From Polaribacter butkevichii (GTDB lineage Bacteria; Bacteroidota; Bacteroidia; Flavobacteriales; Flavobacteriaceae), in the NCBI RefSeq assembly GCF_038024105.1, contig NZ_CP150661.1, positions 3,997,501-4,061,500 of the forward strand: DNA of 64,000 nucleotides, read 5' to 3'. The notes beneath the pieces were generated by a model. It saw only the letters and a program-made list of their open reading frames with translations. It did no database searches and was not told where the DNA came from. The position numbers and the translations under genes were made by a program. Every line of letters starts with the position of its first letter. Position 1 is the first letter of the stretch. Below, piece after piece: positions 51,076 through 59,813 of the stretch.

Positions 51076-52779
51076 TTAGTTTACTTGTTTCTTAAAGAAC
51101 GTTGCAGAAAGTGTATTCGTATTTCCAACATTGTCCGAGACTACAATTTTAAAGATATGTTTGCTACCAACCAATTTATTATCACTAAAATTATAGGTTA
51201 ATATTCTTTTTTTATGATTGTACTCCATTAGTATCCATTTTCCATCAATGGTAGCTCTGTAATTTTTAATACCAGAACCACTATCAGAAATTTTTACTTT
51301 AATGGTTTTACTTTTAGAAATCCATTGGTTATTTTTAAAATACAATAAACTTATTTTTGGTTTATGAGTATCACTAACTAAAGCATATTTGCCCAACGTT
51401 TTTGTTGTAGTGTAAAAAGTACTGTCCTTTTTTCTGGTGTATTGGTACCACGGATATTTTGCGTTTTCTACATTAGCAATATAAAGTTGTTGTTTTTCTG
51501 TTTCAGAATATTTAGAAACATTAAAAGTTAAAGTAAAACTTTTATCTAAAGGAAGGGTAGGTGTATGGATTTTAGCAACGCCTTTATCCACTTTAAAATC
51601 TAAATAAAGATCTTCATAAAAGGTGTTTTTAGGAAAAGCAACGGTTACATTTTTTTGCGTAAATTTATAAAAGTTTTTAGCTACAATTTTATAAGCAGTT
51701 GTATCTTTTTGTTGAGTAAAAATAGCATTACTTTCTTTTCCTACTATAGGTATTTTAAGTGAACTAAGGTTGCCTTTGTAATCTTTAGCAATAATTTCTA
51801 TGTTGTAATTCAATCCGTTTTTTATGTTTATTTTCCCATTATTAATCAATCCTTCGTAAGTAGAAAGCTTGTTTGCCGTTTCCTTATATGTTTTTTGATA
51901 TTTTTTCTTGTATTTTTTATAATGTGGATAATCGATGTGTAAGTTAATAAACTTACTTTCTGCAAAAGAAAAAGTTTCTACATCATGATGGTAAAAACGT
52001 TTTCCGTTTACAAACATTTCTAAACTATAAATTCCGTTTTTATTATTTGCTTTATCTAGTCTATCAAAAACATTTACACCAAAACCAATTATTCCAGAAG
52101 CAGCAATTTTATTCACTGAATAACTGCCTTTTTTTATACTTTTTAAAGGAAGAACCAAGCTTTTATTTTTATTATTAATTCTTGCGTTGTTGTTAAGCGG
52201 ATATATTTTTAATGCTAGAAAAAGAGGAGAGGTTGTATCTTCTGGTTTTAATCCAAAAAACAATGGGTTAATTACGTGTTCTGTTTTAGTATCTCTCACT
52301 TCAAAATGTAAATGTGGTCCTCCAGAACTACCTGTGTCTCCAGAATACGCAATAACTTCTCCTTTTTTTACAGGAAATTTATCTTCTTTAAAAAATAAAT
52401 TACCAGTTTCATAGTTCTCTTTCTTATACTGAAGTTCTTTTATATATTCTTGAATTTTATCAGCATATTTACTTAAGTGCCCATATACGGTAGTAAATCC
52501 ATTTGGATGTGTAATATAAAGAGCTTTACCATAACCATATTGTGCTACTTTTATTCTAGAGACATATCCATCTGCAGGTGCATAAACTTTTAAACCTTCC
52601 CTTCCTTGAGTTTTAATATCCACTCCAGAATGAAAGTGGTTGCTCCTTAATTCGCCAAAAGTACCCGCTAAAACAGTAGAAATGTCTAAAGGGTTTCTAA
52701 AATAGTCTTGGGGATATTTTTCTTGGGAAAAACTAAAAAAAGTAGATAAGAATGTGAATAACAATACTGTTTGTTTCAA
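51076..52779 (-). CDS. M23 family metallopeptidase
   Basis: 567 residues. TTG start at 52779, giving the signal peptide MKQTVLLFTFLSTFFSFSQ. The LytM zinc domain is at about 40-175: NHFHSGVDIKTQGREGLKVY (first His/Asp), ALYITHPNGFTTVYGHLSKY and GPHLHFEVRDTKTEH (HxH). The remaining 390 residues are beta-rich, Ig-like (KIKVSDSGSGIKNYRATIDG) and ends in HIFKIVVSDNVGNTNTLSAT, unlike short peptidoglycan hydrolases. It probably cleaves peptidoglycan peptides in the periplasm. Divergent from the zapA operon, a common arrangement in the family. Confidence 0.9.
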   Translation of the reverse strand: MKQTVLLFTFLSTFFSFSQEKYPQDYFRNPLDISTVLAGTFGELRSNHFHSGVDIKTQGREGLKVYAPADGYVSRIKVAQYGYGKALYITHPNGFTTVYGHLSKYADKIQEYIKELQYKKENYETGNLFFKEDKFPVKKGEVIAYSGDTGSSGGPHLHFEVRDTKTEHVINPLFFGLKPEDTTSPLFLALKIYPLNNNARINNKNKSLVLPLKSIKKGSYSVNKIAASGIIGFGVNVFDRLDKANNKNGIYSLEMFVNGKRFYHHDVETFSFAESKFINLHIDYPHYKKYKKKYQKTYKETANKLSTYEGLINNGKINIKNGLNYNIEIIAKDYKGNLSSLKIPIVGKESNAIFTQQKDTTAYKIVAKNFYKFTQKNVTVAFPKNTFYEDLYLDFKVDKGVAKIHTPTLPLDKSFTLTFNVSKYSETEKQQLYIANVENAKYPWYQYTRKKDSTFYTTTKTLGKYALVSDTHKPKISLLYFKNNQWISKSKTIKVKISDSGSGIKNYRATIDGKWILMEYNHKKRILTYNFSDNKLVGSKHIFKIVVSDNVGNTNTLSATFFKKQVN

Positions 52780-52868
52780 AATGCGATTATTTTATGCAAA
52801 AATAGTAAAAATCATTTTTTGATTAAACGGTTAATCCTTAATGTATTGATAAAATAAGTAACAAAATG

Positions 52869-52899
52869 TTGTAAAGTTTAAAACAGAATGTTAACTTTG
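52869..52899 (+). promoter_or_regulatory. Promoter of the coiled-coil/zapA operon
   Basis: TTG (52869-52871), 20-bp gap, TAACTTTG (52892-52899): a good match to the Bacteroidota consensus, 29 bp before the start codon at 52928. Confidence 0.6.
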
Positions 52900-52927
52900 T
52901 AGTTATAGTTTTATTCTTAAGATTTAG

Positions 52928-53218
52928 ATGTGTAATACAATAGAAGCAATTCATTTACTGGAAGATAAGCTACAAAGCTTATTATCTAATTATGAATTTT
53001 TAAAGAATGAAAATGAAATATTGCTTCAAAGTACAAACAAATTACAACATCAGTTAATTGAAAGTCAGCGATTATTAGCAGAACAGCAAAAAGAATATGA
53101 TTTGCTTAAGATTGCAAAAACTATAGACGGCAGTAGTACAAATACAAGAGATACAAAACTCAAAATAAATACTTTAATTCGAGAAATCGATAAGTGTATT
53201 ATAGAATTACACAAATAA
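52928..53218 (+). CDS. Small coiled-coil protein upstream of zapA
   Basis: 96 residues, no signal peptide. Nearly the whole protein is predicted heptad helix: AIHLLEDKLQSLLSNYEFLK, NENEILLQSTNKLQHQLIES and QRLLAEQQKEYDLLKIAKTI, ending KLKINTLIREIDKCIIELHK. The pattern and position next to zapA fit the ZapB-like or cell-division coiled-coil small proteins seen at this locus in Flavobacteriia. 13 bp before zapA and in the same transcript. A role in division-ring organisation is inferred from context. Confidence 0.75.
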   Translation: MCNTIEAIHLLEDKLQSLLSNYEFLKNENEILLQSTNKLQHQLIESQRLLAEQQKEYDLLKIAKTIDGSSTNTRDTKLKINTLIREIDKCIIELHK

Positions 53219-53231
53219 AGTTCATTAAATT

Positions 53232-53522
53232 GTGGGAAAACTTAAAATTAATGTTGTTATAGCAGGTAGAACCTATCCTTTAAGTGTGAATAACACTAAA
53301 GAAGAGGAAGGCATGAGAAAAGCCGCAACTGCTATTAATAAGTTAATTTCTATGTATGAAGAAAATTATGCAGTAAGCGATAAACAAGATGTTTTAGCAA
53401 TGTGTGCATTACAATTTGCTTCTAAAGTAGAAATAACATCAATAGAAAAGGATTCTACAGATAGAGAAGTAGTAGATAAAATAAAAGAGTTAACTAATTT
53501 GGTTGATTCTCATTTAAAATAA
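53232..53522 (+). CDS. zapA: Cell division protein ZapA
   Basis: 96 residues. It promotes FtsZ bundling at the division site. GTG start at 53232: an in-frame TAA lies two codons upstream, so no ATG is possible. The ZapA fold starts KLKINVVIAGRTYPLSVNNT, with EEEGMRKAATAINKLISMYE and CALQFASKVEITS following, and a C-terminal coiled-coil. Next to it is the 6S-like RNA, the same order as zapA-ssrS in Enterobacteria. Confidence 0.9.
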   Translation: MGKLKINVVIAGRTYPLSVNNTKEEEGMRKAATAINKLISMYEENYAVSDKQDVLAMCALQFASKVEITSIEKDSTDREVVDKIKELTNLVDSHLK

Positions 53523-53552
53523 GTTCTTTAAAATATACATTAACAACACACT

Positions 53553-53737
53553 GCCTACGTTAGTACATTGTTTATTAAACTCAACACGATTCAATTATGA
53601 AGGATGAGTCTTAACTACTATAGCAAGCCATAGCTGCTGAATTTATTTCAGTACCAAGTGGATCCTTGAACAGTTAGTTAGTCCTATAAGTAACATATTT
53701 GGAGTTTAAAAAACCACACTAATGTAGGCTTTTTTTA
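53553..53737 (+). ncRNA. ssrS: 6S-like small RNA between zapA and rny
   Basis: A closing stem pairs 53553-53564 (GCCTACGTTAGT) with 53718-53729 (ACTAATGTAGGC), 12 bp with one G-U, then a T-run (53730-53737). The enclosed 150 nt lack open frames and can form internal hairpins (for example CAAGCCATAGCTGCTG region). Total length about 180 nt, a closing stem and large interior, and location just after zapA match 6S RNA, which binds RNA polymerase. I have not folded it; Flavo-1 type RNA is the alternative label. Confidence 0.65.
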
Positions 53738-53754
53738 TATATTAAATTTAAATT

Positions 53755-55323
53755 ATGGATGGAATGATACTTCCCATTATTGTGGGAGTTTTGATAGGAA
53801 TTGCAGTCGGATTTTTAATTGCAAATGCTTTAGAAAAAGCAAAAGGGAAAAAGATACTTAGTGGAACAAGAAAAGAAGCTGCAGCAATTTTAAAAGAGGC
53901 AAAAATAGATGCAGATTCTGTAAAAAAAGAGAAAATATTACAAGCAAAAGAAAAGTTTATTGAATTAAAAGCAGAGCATGAAAAAGTAATTCTTAGTAGA
54001 GAAAAAAAGATTTCTGATGTAGAAAAACGTATTAGAGATAGAGAGTCTCAAGTAGCATCTGAAGTAGATAAAAATAAAAGATTAAATAAATCTTTAGAAC
54101 ATAAAGAAGGGGAGTTTAATAAAAAATTAGACTTTTTAGAAAATAAAGAAACTGAGCTAGAAAAAATGCACAAGCGTCATGTAGACATGCTAGAGCAAAT
54201 TTCTGGTTTATCTGCAGAAGATGCTAAAAAAGAGTTGATTTCATCTTTAAAAGACGAAGCAAAAACAGAAGCTATGGCTTTTGTACAAACTTCTATTGAA
54301 GAAGCTAAATTAACAGCAGAACAAGAAGCTAGAAAAGTTATTTTAGGAACCATACAAAGAGTAGGTGTAGAGCAAGCCGTAGAAAACTGTGTGTCTGTAT
54401 TTAACTTAGAGTCTGATGATGTTAAAGGACGAATTATTGGTAGAGAAGGACGTAATATTAGAGCTTTAGAAGCAGCAACTGGTGTAGAAATTATTGTAGA
54501 TGATACTCCAGAAGCAATTATTCTTTCTTGTTTTGATCCTGTACGAAGAGAGATTGCAAGATTAGCAATGCACAAATTAGTAACGGATGGTAGAATTCAT
54601 CCTGCTAGGATTGAAGAGGTTGTTAAAAAGACAGAGAACCAAATTACACAAGAAATTATAGAAGTTGGTAAAAGAACTGTTATAGATTTAGGGATTCATG
54701 GTTTACATCCAGAATTGATAAAAACCGTTGGTAGAATGAAATATCGTTCTTCTTACGGACAGAATTTATTACAACACTCGCGAGAAGTAGCTAATCTTTG
54801 TGGTATTATGGCTGCAGAAATGGGCTTAAACTCTAAAGTAGCAAAACGTGCAGGTTTATTGCATGATATTGGTAAAGTGCCAGATACAGAAAGCGAACTT
54901 CCGCATGCTTTATTAGGTATGGAATGGGCAGAAAAATATGGTGAAAAACCAGATGTTTGTAATGCTATTGGAGCACACCATGATGAAATTGAAATGAAAA
55001 CGTTAATAGCGCCAATTGTACAAGTTTGTGATGCTATTTCAGGAGCAAGACCAGGGGCAAGACGTCAGGTATTAGATTCTTACATTCAGCGTTTAAAAGA
55101 TTTAGAAAATATTGCATTTGGATTTGCAGGTGTTCAAAAAGCTTATGCTATTCAGGCAGGACGTGAACTACGTGTAATGGTAGAAAGTGGTAAAGTAAAT
55201 GATACCAAAGCAGCAGAATTGTCTTTTAGTATTTCTCAAAAAATACAAAACGATATGACGTATCCAGGTCAGGTAAAAGTAACTGTTATTAGAGAAACTA
55301 GAGCGGTTAATGTAGCTAAGTAA
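53755..55323 (+). CDS. rny: Ribonuclease Y
   Basis: 522 residues, membrane-anchored endoribonuclease that starts mRNA decay. N-terminal TM ([20 protein letters not shown]), a long coiled-coil to about 190 ([20 protein letters not shown] and on), a KH domain ([20 protein letters not shown]), and an HD domain ([40 protein letters not shown]) with HD catalytic pair. Length is the family norm. Downstream of the 6S-like RNA. Confidence 0.96.
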   Translation: MDGMILPIIVGVLIGIAVGFLIANALEKAKGKKILSGTRKEAAAILKEAKIDADSVKKEKILQAKEKFIELKAEHEKVILSREKKISDVEKRIRDRESQVASEVDKNKRLNKSLEHKEGEFNKKLDFLENKETELEKMHKRHVDMLEQISGLSAEDAKKELISSLKDEAKTEAMAFVQTSIEEAKLTAEQEARKVILGTIQRVGVEQAVENCVSVFNLESDDVKGRIIGREGRNIRALEAATGVEIIVDDTPEAIILSCFDPVRREIARLAMHKLVTDGRIHPARIEEVVKKTENQITQEIIEVGKRTVIDLGIHGLHPELIKTVGRMKYRSSYGQNLLQHSREVANLCGIMAAEMGLNSKVAKRAGLLHDIGKVPDTESELPHALLGMEWAEKYGEKPDVCNAIGAHHDEIEMKTLIAPIVQVCDAISGARPGARRQVLDSYIQRLKDLENIAFGFAGVQKAYAIQAGRELRVMVESGKVNDTKAAELSFSISQKIQNDMTYPGQVKVTVIRETRAVNVAK

Positions 55324-55393
55324 AAATGCTATTACTTTCTGTTAATACAGTATAAATGTAATCGAATAGTATTATTCGATGAAAATAAATATC

Positions 55394-55433
55394 AAAAAAA
55401 TCCTATTATAATTTATAATAGGATTTTTTTTTT
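55394..55433. terminator. Terminator downstream of rny
   Basis: TCCTATTATA (55401-55410) and its exact complement (55414-55423), with A-run and T-run flanks extending the stem. Confidence 0.9.
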
Positions 55434-55572
55434 GCACTATATGTATGTAATGAGATTGCAGGTTGCTTTTATTAAAAGATAATAATTAAGCTTTTGATGT
55501 TTGATAGATAAACCACTAGAATAGCTTTTGGTTGCTTATCTGTTACTATTGCTATTTATTGTTTGTAAAAAG

Positions 55573-55600
55573 AAAACCGTTACTATAGAGTAACGGTTTT
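55573..55600. other. Hairpin, possible terminator
   Basis: AAAACCGTTACT (55573-55584), loop ATAG, exact complement (55589-55600). T-rich on both strands just outside, so it could end transcription either way. Confidence 0.5.
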
Positions 55601-55641
55601 AATAATCTATTATCAAGTGTGACAATATATCTGACTATTAA

Positions 55642-55669
55642 TTAATTAGTTTCCCCCGAAACTAATTAA
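55642..55669. other. Perfect hairpin with CCCC loop
   Basis: TTAATTAGTTTC (55642-55653), loop CCCC, exact complement (55658-55669). No T-run, so not an obvious terminator; purpose unknown. Confidence 0.5.
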
Positions 55670-55732
55670 AGCAAATGTAATTAATTTGTTTAACTTAAGC
55701 TAATTATTGTTCAACAAAATTAATGTAAAATC

Positions 55733-55767
55733 AAAAAAAAGAGTTTCATTTATTTGAAACCCTTTTT
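55733..55767 (-). terminator. Terminator of the TerC family gene
   Basis: Plus strand A-run then GAGTTTCA...TGAAACCC; on the minus strand GGGTTTCA-N6-TGAAACTC followed by T-run. 18 bp past the TerC stop. Confidence 0.8.
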
Positions 55768-55785
55768 AGTATAATTTAGATTCTC

Positions 55786-56577
55786 TTATTTCTGAGAAAG
55801 TAACTTCTTTTGATATCTTCCTTGTACAACATCAACAACTATTAAAATAGCCAATACAAAGTAGAATGTTGTTTTACTCATTGGTACAATTTCTTCTCCA
55901 AACAGTTTTAAATGTGCTAAATGTCCGCCTTCTGTAACCAACATAATTCCCACAATAAAAAGGATAAATAAACCAAGCACTTCGTACATTCTGTTTTTTG
56001 ATAAGAAAGTAGATATTTTATCGGCCATTACAAGCATTAATAAACCACTTATTACAATAGCAATTGCCATAACGATAAAAGCGGTTGTAGCACTTTCTAT
56101 TTCACTAGTAAGACCAATGGCAGCTAAAATAGAATCGAAAGAAAAAACCAAATTCATAATAACAATACTAGTAATAACGGCATTAGAAGATTTTGTACTT
56201 TGCTCTGTAGCCATGTCAGATACTTCAAGTCCTTTAGTAGAAATCATGTGCCAAATTTCTTTAATAGCGGTGTAGATGATAAAACCACCACCAAGAAGTA
56301 CAATAATACTATGACCGTTAAATGCAAAATGAATAATATCTGTAATTCCTCCAGATAAAAAAGAAAAAGGTTCTTGAAAAAAATCAATAATAGAAACCAA
56401 TACAAAAAGTAAAACGATTCTTAATACGATAGCGATTAAAATACCTACTTTTCTAACCCTTTTTTGATCTGCTTCTGGTGCTTTTTTAGATTCTAATGAA
56501 ATATAAAGGAGGTTGTCAAAACCAAGCACAGCTTGTAATAAAACAAGCATTAATAACGTAAAAAGAATTCCTAACAT
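55786..56577 (-). CDS. TerC family integral membrane protein
   Basis: 263 residues with seven hydrophobic segments. The conserved acidic membrane motifs are present: LLQAVLGFDNLLYISLESKK near the N-terminus and MNLVFSFDSILAAIGL in the middle, both with Asp in the metal-transport position, as in TerC/Alx-type manganese exporters. KNRMYEVLGLFILFIVGIML closes the core. Function by family: metal ion (Mn) export or tellurite-linked. Monocistronic with terminator. Confidence 0.88.
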   Translation of the reverse strand: MLGILFTLLMLVLLQAVLGFDNLLYISLESKKAPEADQKRVRKVGILIAIVLRIVLLFVLVSIIDFFQEPFSFLSGGITDIIHFAFNGHSIIVLLGGGFIIYTAIKEIWHMISTKGLEVSDMATEQSTKSSNAVITSIVIMNLVFSFDSILAAIGLTSEIESATTAFIVMAIAIVISGLLMLVMADKISTFLSKNRMYEVLGLFILFIVGIMLVTEGGHLAHLKLFGEEIVPMSKTTFYFVLAILIVVDVVQGRYQKKLLSQK

Positions 56578-56690
56578 TTTTTATTTTTTTTTATAGATGT
56601 TTCAAAGATATTTCGATTGTATTGATTACACAATATTATTTTTGAAAGATTGAAAGTAGGAGTTTTAAAAATTTTAATTTCTAAAGAGAA

Positions 56691-57461
56691 TTAAATAAAA
56701 AGATATTTCCATAGAATACGTAAACTTACAAAGGCAATTAAAATGGCAGTTGCTTTTTTTAATTGAATGGGACTAAAGTAATTATGACTCATTCTGCTAC
56801 CTATTTGTCCGCCGATAAAAACAGTAATTAATAATAAAGATGTTAAGTTCCAATCAATAATAAAATCTGGATTAGAATATTGCCCCAATAAACCAGCAAT
56901 AGAATTTACGAGTATAAATATACTTGCCGTAGCGGCTATTTTTTTAGGAGTATCCCAGTTGGTAAGATGTAGTAAAGGAGCCAAAAAAATACCACCACCA
57001 ATTCCAACCATTCCAGAAACAAAGCCTATGATTCCTCCAAAACTAGCATTTCTTATTGGTGTTGAAGAGTTGTTTTTTTCATCCGAAGAAATTATTTTTT
57101 TTGAAATCCACATGGTAATTGCTGCAAAAAGTAATGTAAGCCCTAATAGAATAAAAAAGAATTGTTGACTTATTTTTAGGTATCCACCTAAATAAGCCAA
57201 AGGAATACTAAAGGTAATTAGGGGGATCACTTTTTTCCATTGAATGGCTTTTTGTTGATGAAATAAAAATACGTTTCCTACAACCACAACAATATTACAC
57301 AAAAGTGAAGTTGCTCTAATTTGAGTAAAAACAATACCTGTTAAAGCCAAAATAGCTAAATAACTAGATCCGCCACCAAATCCTACAGCCGCATATAAAA
57401 TAGCAACAGTAAAAAAGAGTAATATAATGGGCCAATAAGTAAAAAGTGTGTCTATTAACAA
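56691..57461 (-). CDS. TauE/SafE family sulfite/sulfonate exporter
   Basis: 256 residues, about eight TM helices. TTG start at 57461. Family marks in the two repeats: YAAVGFGGGSSYLAILALTG and ASFGGIIGFVSGMVGIGGGI, each with the Gly-rich loop of TauE (DUF81) permeases; FLAPLLHLTNWDTPKKIAAT continues the second. Substrates are sulfite, sulfonates or other organic anions; undetermined here. Neighbouring acs is divergent. Confidence 0.87.
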   Translation of the reverse strand: MLIDTLFTYWPIILLFFTVAILYAAVGFGGGSSYLAILALTGIVFTQIRATSLLCNIVVVVGNVFLFHQQKAIQWKKVIPLITFSIPLAYLGGYLKISQQFFFILLGLTLLFAAITMWISKKIISSDEKNNSSTPIRNASFGGIIGFVSGMVGIGGGIFLAPLLHLTNWDTPKKIAATASIFILVNSIAGLLGQYSNPDFIIDWNLTSLLLITVFIGGQIGSRMSHNYFSPIQLKKATAILIAFVSLRILWKYLFI

Positions 57462-57892
57462 GTTAAAAGTTTAGAAAAAAAAGAAGATATTTTAGTAATA
57501 AAAAATAAAGGTAGCATAAATAATGATAAAATTTAAGAATTAAATGATTTCTTAATATCAACTACTAAGTAATTTTATAGCTTTAGCTTTTCTTTTTATA
57601 AAGATATGGTATATTGTTGAAATATTAAATAGATAAAAAAGACCACTTTGTTATACTTAATAGCTTTTTAATTTAAAAATAAAGAACTTTCTTTAAGTGA
57701 GATTAGTGAATTAAGATCAAAAGAATTAGTACTTTTTTATTGATATATTTATGAAATCAATATAAAAAAGGGGGTAAAAATGCATGATTTTTATTTTTAA
57801 TGTTAAAAAAACACTTAAATTAATCTATTACCCTTCGCAATCATAAATATAATTTATATTTTTAAGAAATAATTACAATTAACTAAATTAGT
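57462..57892. other. Gene-free upstream region of acs
   Basis: 431 bases, about 75-80 percent A+T, no open frame. It holds a sigma-54-like promoter candidate at 57770-57783, leaving a leader of about 100 nt. The rest may contain activator sites that I cannot identify. Confidence 0.5.
57770..57783 (+). promoter_or_regulatory. Possible sigma-54 promoter of acs
   Basis: GG (57770-57771), exactly 10 nt, GC (57782-57783) in AGGGGGTAAAAATGCA. The invariant GG/GC spacing fits -24/-12, but the -24 trinucleotide (AGG) and -12 (ATGC) are weak. Confidence 0.35.
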
Positions 57893-59800
57893 ATGAGCAA
57901 CTACCACATAAAACACTTAGAAGAATATTTTAAAGTTTATAGAAAATCGATAAGAGAGCCAGAAAATTTTTGGGAAGAAATTGCAGAGGAACATTTTTTA
58001 TGGAGAAAACAATGGGATAAAGTTTTAGATTGGGATTTTTCGAAGCCAGAAATAAAATGGTTTCAAGGAGCTAAATTAAATATTACAGAAAATTGTATTG
58101 ATAGGCATTTGGCTACACGCGGCGATAAAACGGCTATTTTGTTTGAGCCAAATGATCCCGCAGAACCCGCAGAACATATTACGTATCAGCAATTGCACGA
58201 AAGAGTAAATCAATTTGCAAATGTTTTAAAAGAACACGGCGTTAAAAAAGGAGATAGAGTTTGTATTTATGTGCCAATGATTCCTGAATTGGCAATTTCT
58301 TTGTTGGCTTGTGCAAGAATAGGAGCCATTCATTCCGTTGTATTTGCAGGGTTTTCATCAACAGCTTTAGCTACCAGAATAAATGATTCTGACTGTAAAA
58401 TGGTTATTACTGCTGATGGTTCTTTTAGAGGGAAAAAATCAATAGATTTAAAAGGAATTGTAGATGAAGCATTAGAAAGTTGTCCTGGTGTAGAAAATGT
58501 GTTGGTTGCCAAAAGAACCCATGCAGATATCAACATGAAAGAAGGACGAGATACTTGGTTACAACCTTTATTAGATAACGCTTCTAAAGAATGTAAAGCA
58601 GAAATAATGGATGCAGAAGATCCGTTATTTATCTTGTATACTTCTGGGTCTACAGGAAAACCAAAAGGAATGGTACATACCACGGCAGGCTATATGGTGT
58701 ACACTGCGTATACCTTTAAAAATGCATTTCAATATAGAGAAAATGATGTGTATTGGTGTACGGCAGATATTGGTTGGATAACAGGACATTCTTATATTGT
58801 TTATGGGCCTTTAGCAAACGGAGCAACTACTGTTTTGTTTGAAGGTGTACCAAGTTACCCAGATTTTGGACGCTTTTGGGATATCATCGAAAAACATAAA
58901 GTAAGCCAGTTTTATACGGCGCCAACAGCAATTAGAGCTTTGGCAAAACATGGTACAGCATTAATTGATAAATACAATTTATCTAGCCTAAAAGTGTTAG
59001 GATCAGTTGGAGAACCAATTAATGAAGAAGCTTGGCACTGGTATAATGATAATGTTGGTAAAGGAAGAAGTCCTATTATAGATTCTTGGTGGCAAACAGA
59101 AACTGGTGGAATTATGATTACTCCAATTCCGTATGTAACACCAACAAAACCCACCTATGCAACATTGCCTTTTATAGGAATTCAGCCAGCAATAATGGAT
59201 GAAAACGGAGAAGAATTAAAAGGAAATCAAGTAGAAGGAAGATTGTGTATAAAATACCCTTGGCCAAGTATTGCAAGAACCATTTGGGGCAATCACGAGC
59301 GTTATAAAGAAACCTATTTTTCTGCGTTTGATAACATGTATTTTACTGGTGATGGAGCGCTTAGAGATGAGGTTGGTTATTATAGAATTACAGGTAGAGT
59401 AGATGATGTAATTATTGTTTCTGGTCATAATTTAGGAACCGCACCAATAGAAGATGCTATAAATGAACATCCTGCAATTGCAGAAAGTGCCATTGTTGGT
59501 TTTCCTCATGATATAAAAGGGAGTGCGTTGTATGGCTATATTACCTTAAAAGATGCCGGAGAATACAGAGATCATAACAATTTACAAAAAGAAATTAATC
59601 AATTAATAACAGATAGAATTGGCCCAATTGCAAAATTAGATAAAATTCAGTTTACAGAAGGATTGCCAAAAACTCGTTCAGGTAAAATTATGAGACGTAT
59701 TTTACGTAAAATTGCTTGTAATGAAATGGATAATTTAGGGGATACAAGTACTTTGTTAAATCCAGAAATTGTGCAAATAATTATTGATAATAGATTGTGA
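57893..59800 (+). CDS. acs: Acetyl-CoA synthetase (acetate-CoA ligase)
   Basis: 635 residues. It forms acetyl-CoA from acetate, ATP and CoA. Family motifs: LFILYTSGSTGKPKGMVHTT (AMP binding), DIGWITGHSYIVYGPL, SWWQTETGGIMITP, MYFTGDGALRDEVGYYRITG and VDDVIIVSGHNLGT, with the C-terminal acylation Lys region LPKTRSGKIMRRILRKIAC. The length is typical. A histidine kinase and sigma-54 activator are encoded directly after it on the same strand, 13 bp and beyond, suggesting acetate-responsive control of acs. Confidence 0.96.
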   Translation: MSNYHIKHLEEYFKVYRKSIREPENFWEEIAEEHFLWRKQWDKVLDWDFSKPEIKWFQGAKLNITENCIDRHLATRGDKTAILFEPNDPAEPAEHITYQQLHERVNQFANVLKEHGVKKGDRVCIYVPMIPELAISLLACARIGAIHSVVFAGFSSTALATRINDSDCKMVITADGSFRGKKSIDLKGIVDEALESCPGVENVLVAKRTHADINMKEGRDTWLQPLLDNASKECKAEIMDAEDPLFILYTSGSTGKPKGMVHTTAGYMVYTAYTFKNAFQYRENDVYWCTADIGWITGHSYIVYGPLANGATTVLFEGVPSYPDFGRFWDIIEKHKVSQFYTAPTAIRALAKHGTALIDKYNLSSLKVLGSVGEPINEEAWHWYNDNVGKGRSPIIDSWWQTETGGIMITPIPYVTPTKPTYATLPFIGIQPAIMDENGEELKGNQVEGRLCIKYPWPSIARTIWGNHERYKETYFSAFDNMYFTGDGALRDEVGYYRITGRVDDVIIVSGHNLGTAPIEDAINEHPAIAESAIVGFPHDIKGSALYGYITLKDAGEYRDHNNLQKEINQLITDRIGPIAKLDKIQFTEGLPKTRSGKIMRRILRKIACNEMDNLGDTSTLLNPEIVQIIIDNRL

Positions 59801-59813
59801 TATTTAACTATAA

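Larger units (their letters stand above)
55324..55785. other. Gene-free stretch with four hairpins
   Basis: 462 bases without an open frame. In order: a strong terminator (55394-55433), a hairpin with GC-rich stem (55573-55600), a perfect 12-bp hairpin with CCCC loop (55642-55669), and the terminator of the convergent TerC gene (55733-55767). Confidence 0.6.

Noticed and set aside
54177..54575. Minus-strand open frame of 132 codons in rny
   Set aside because: Antisense shadow of RNase Y.
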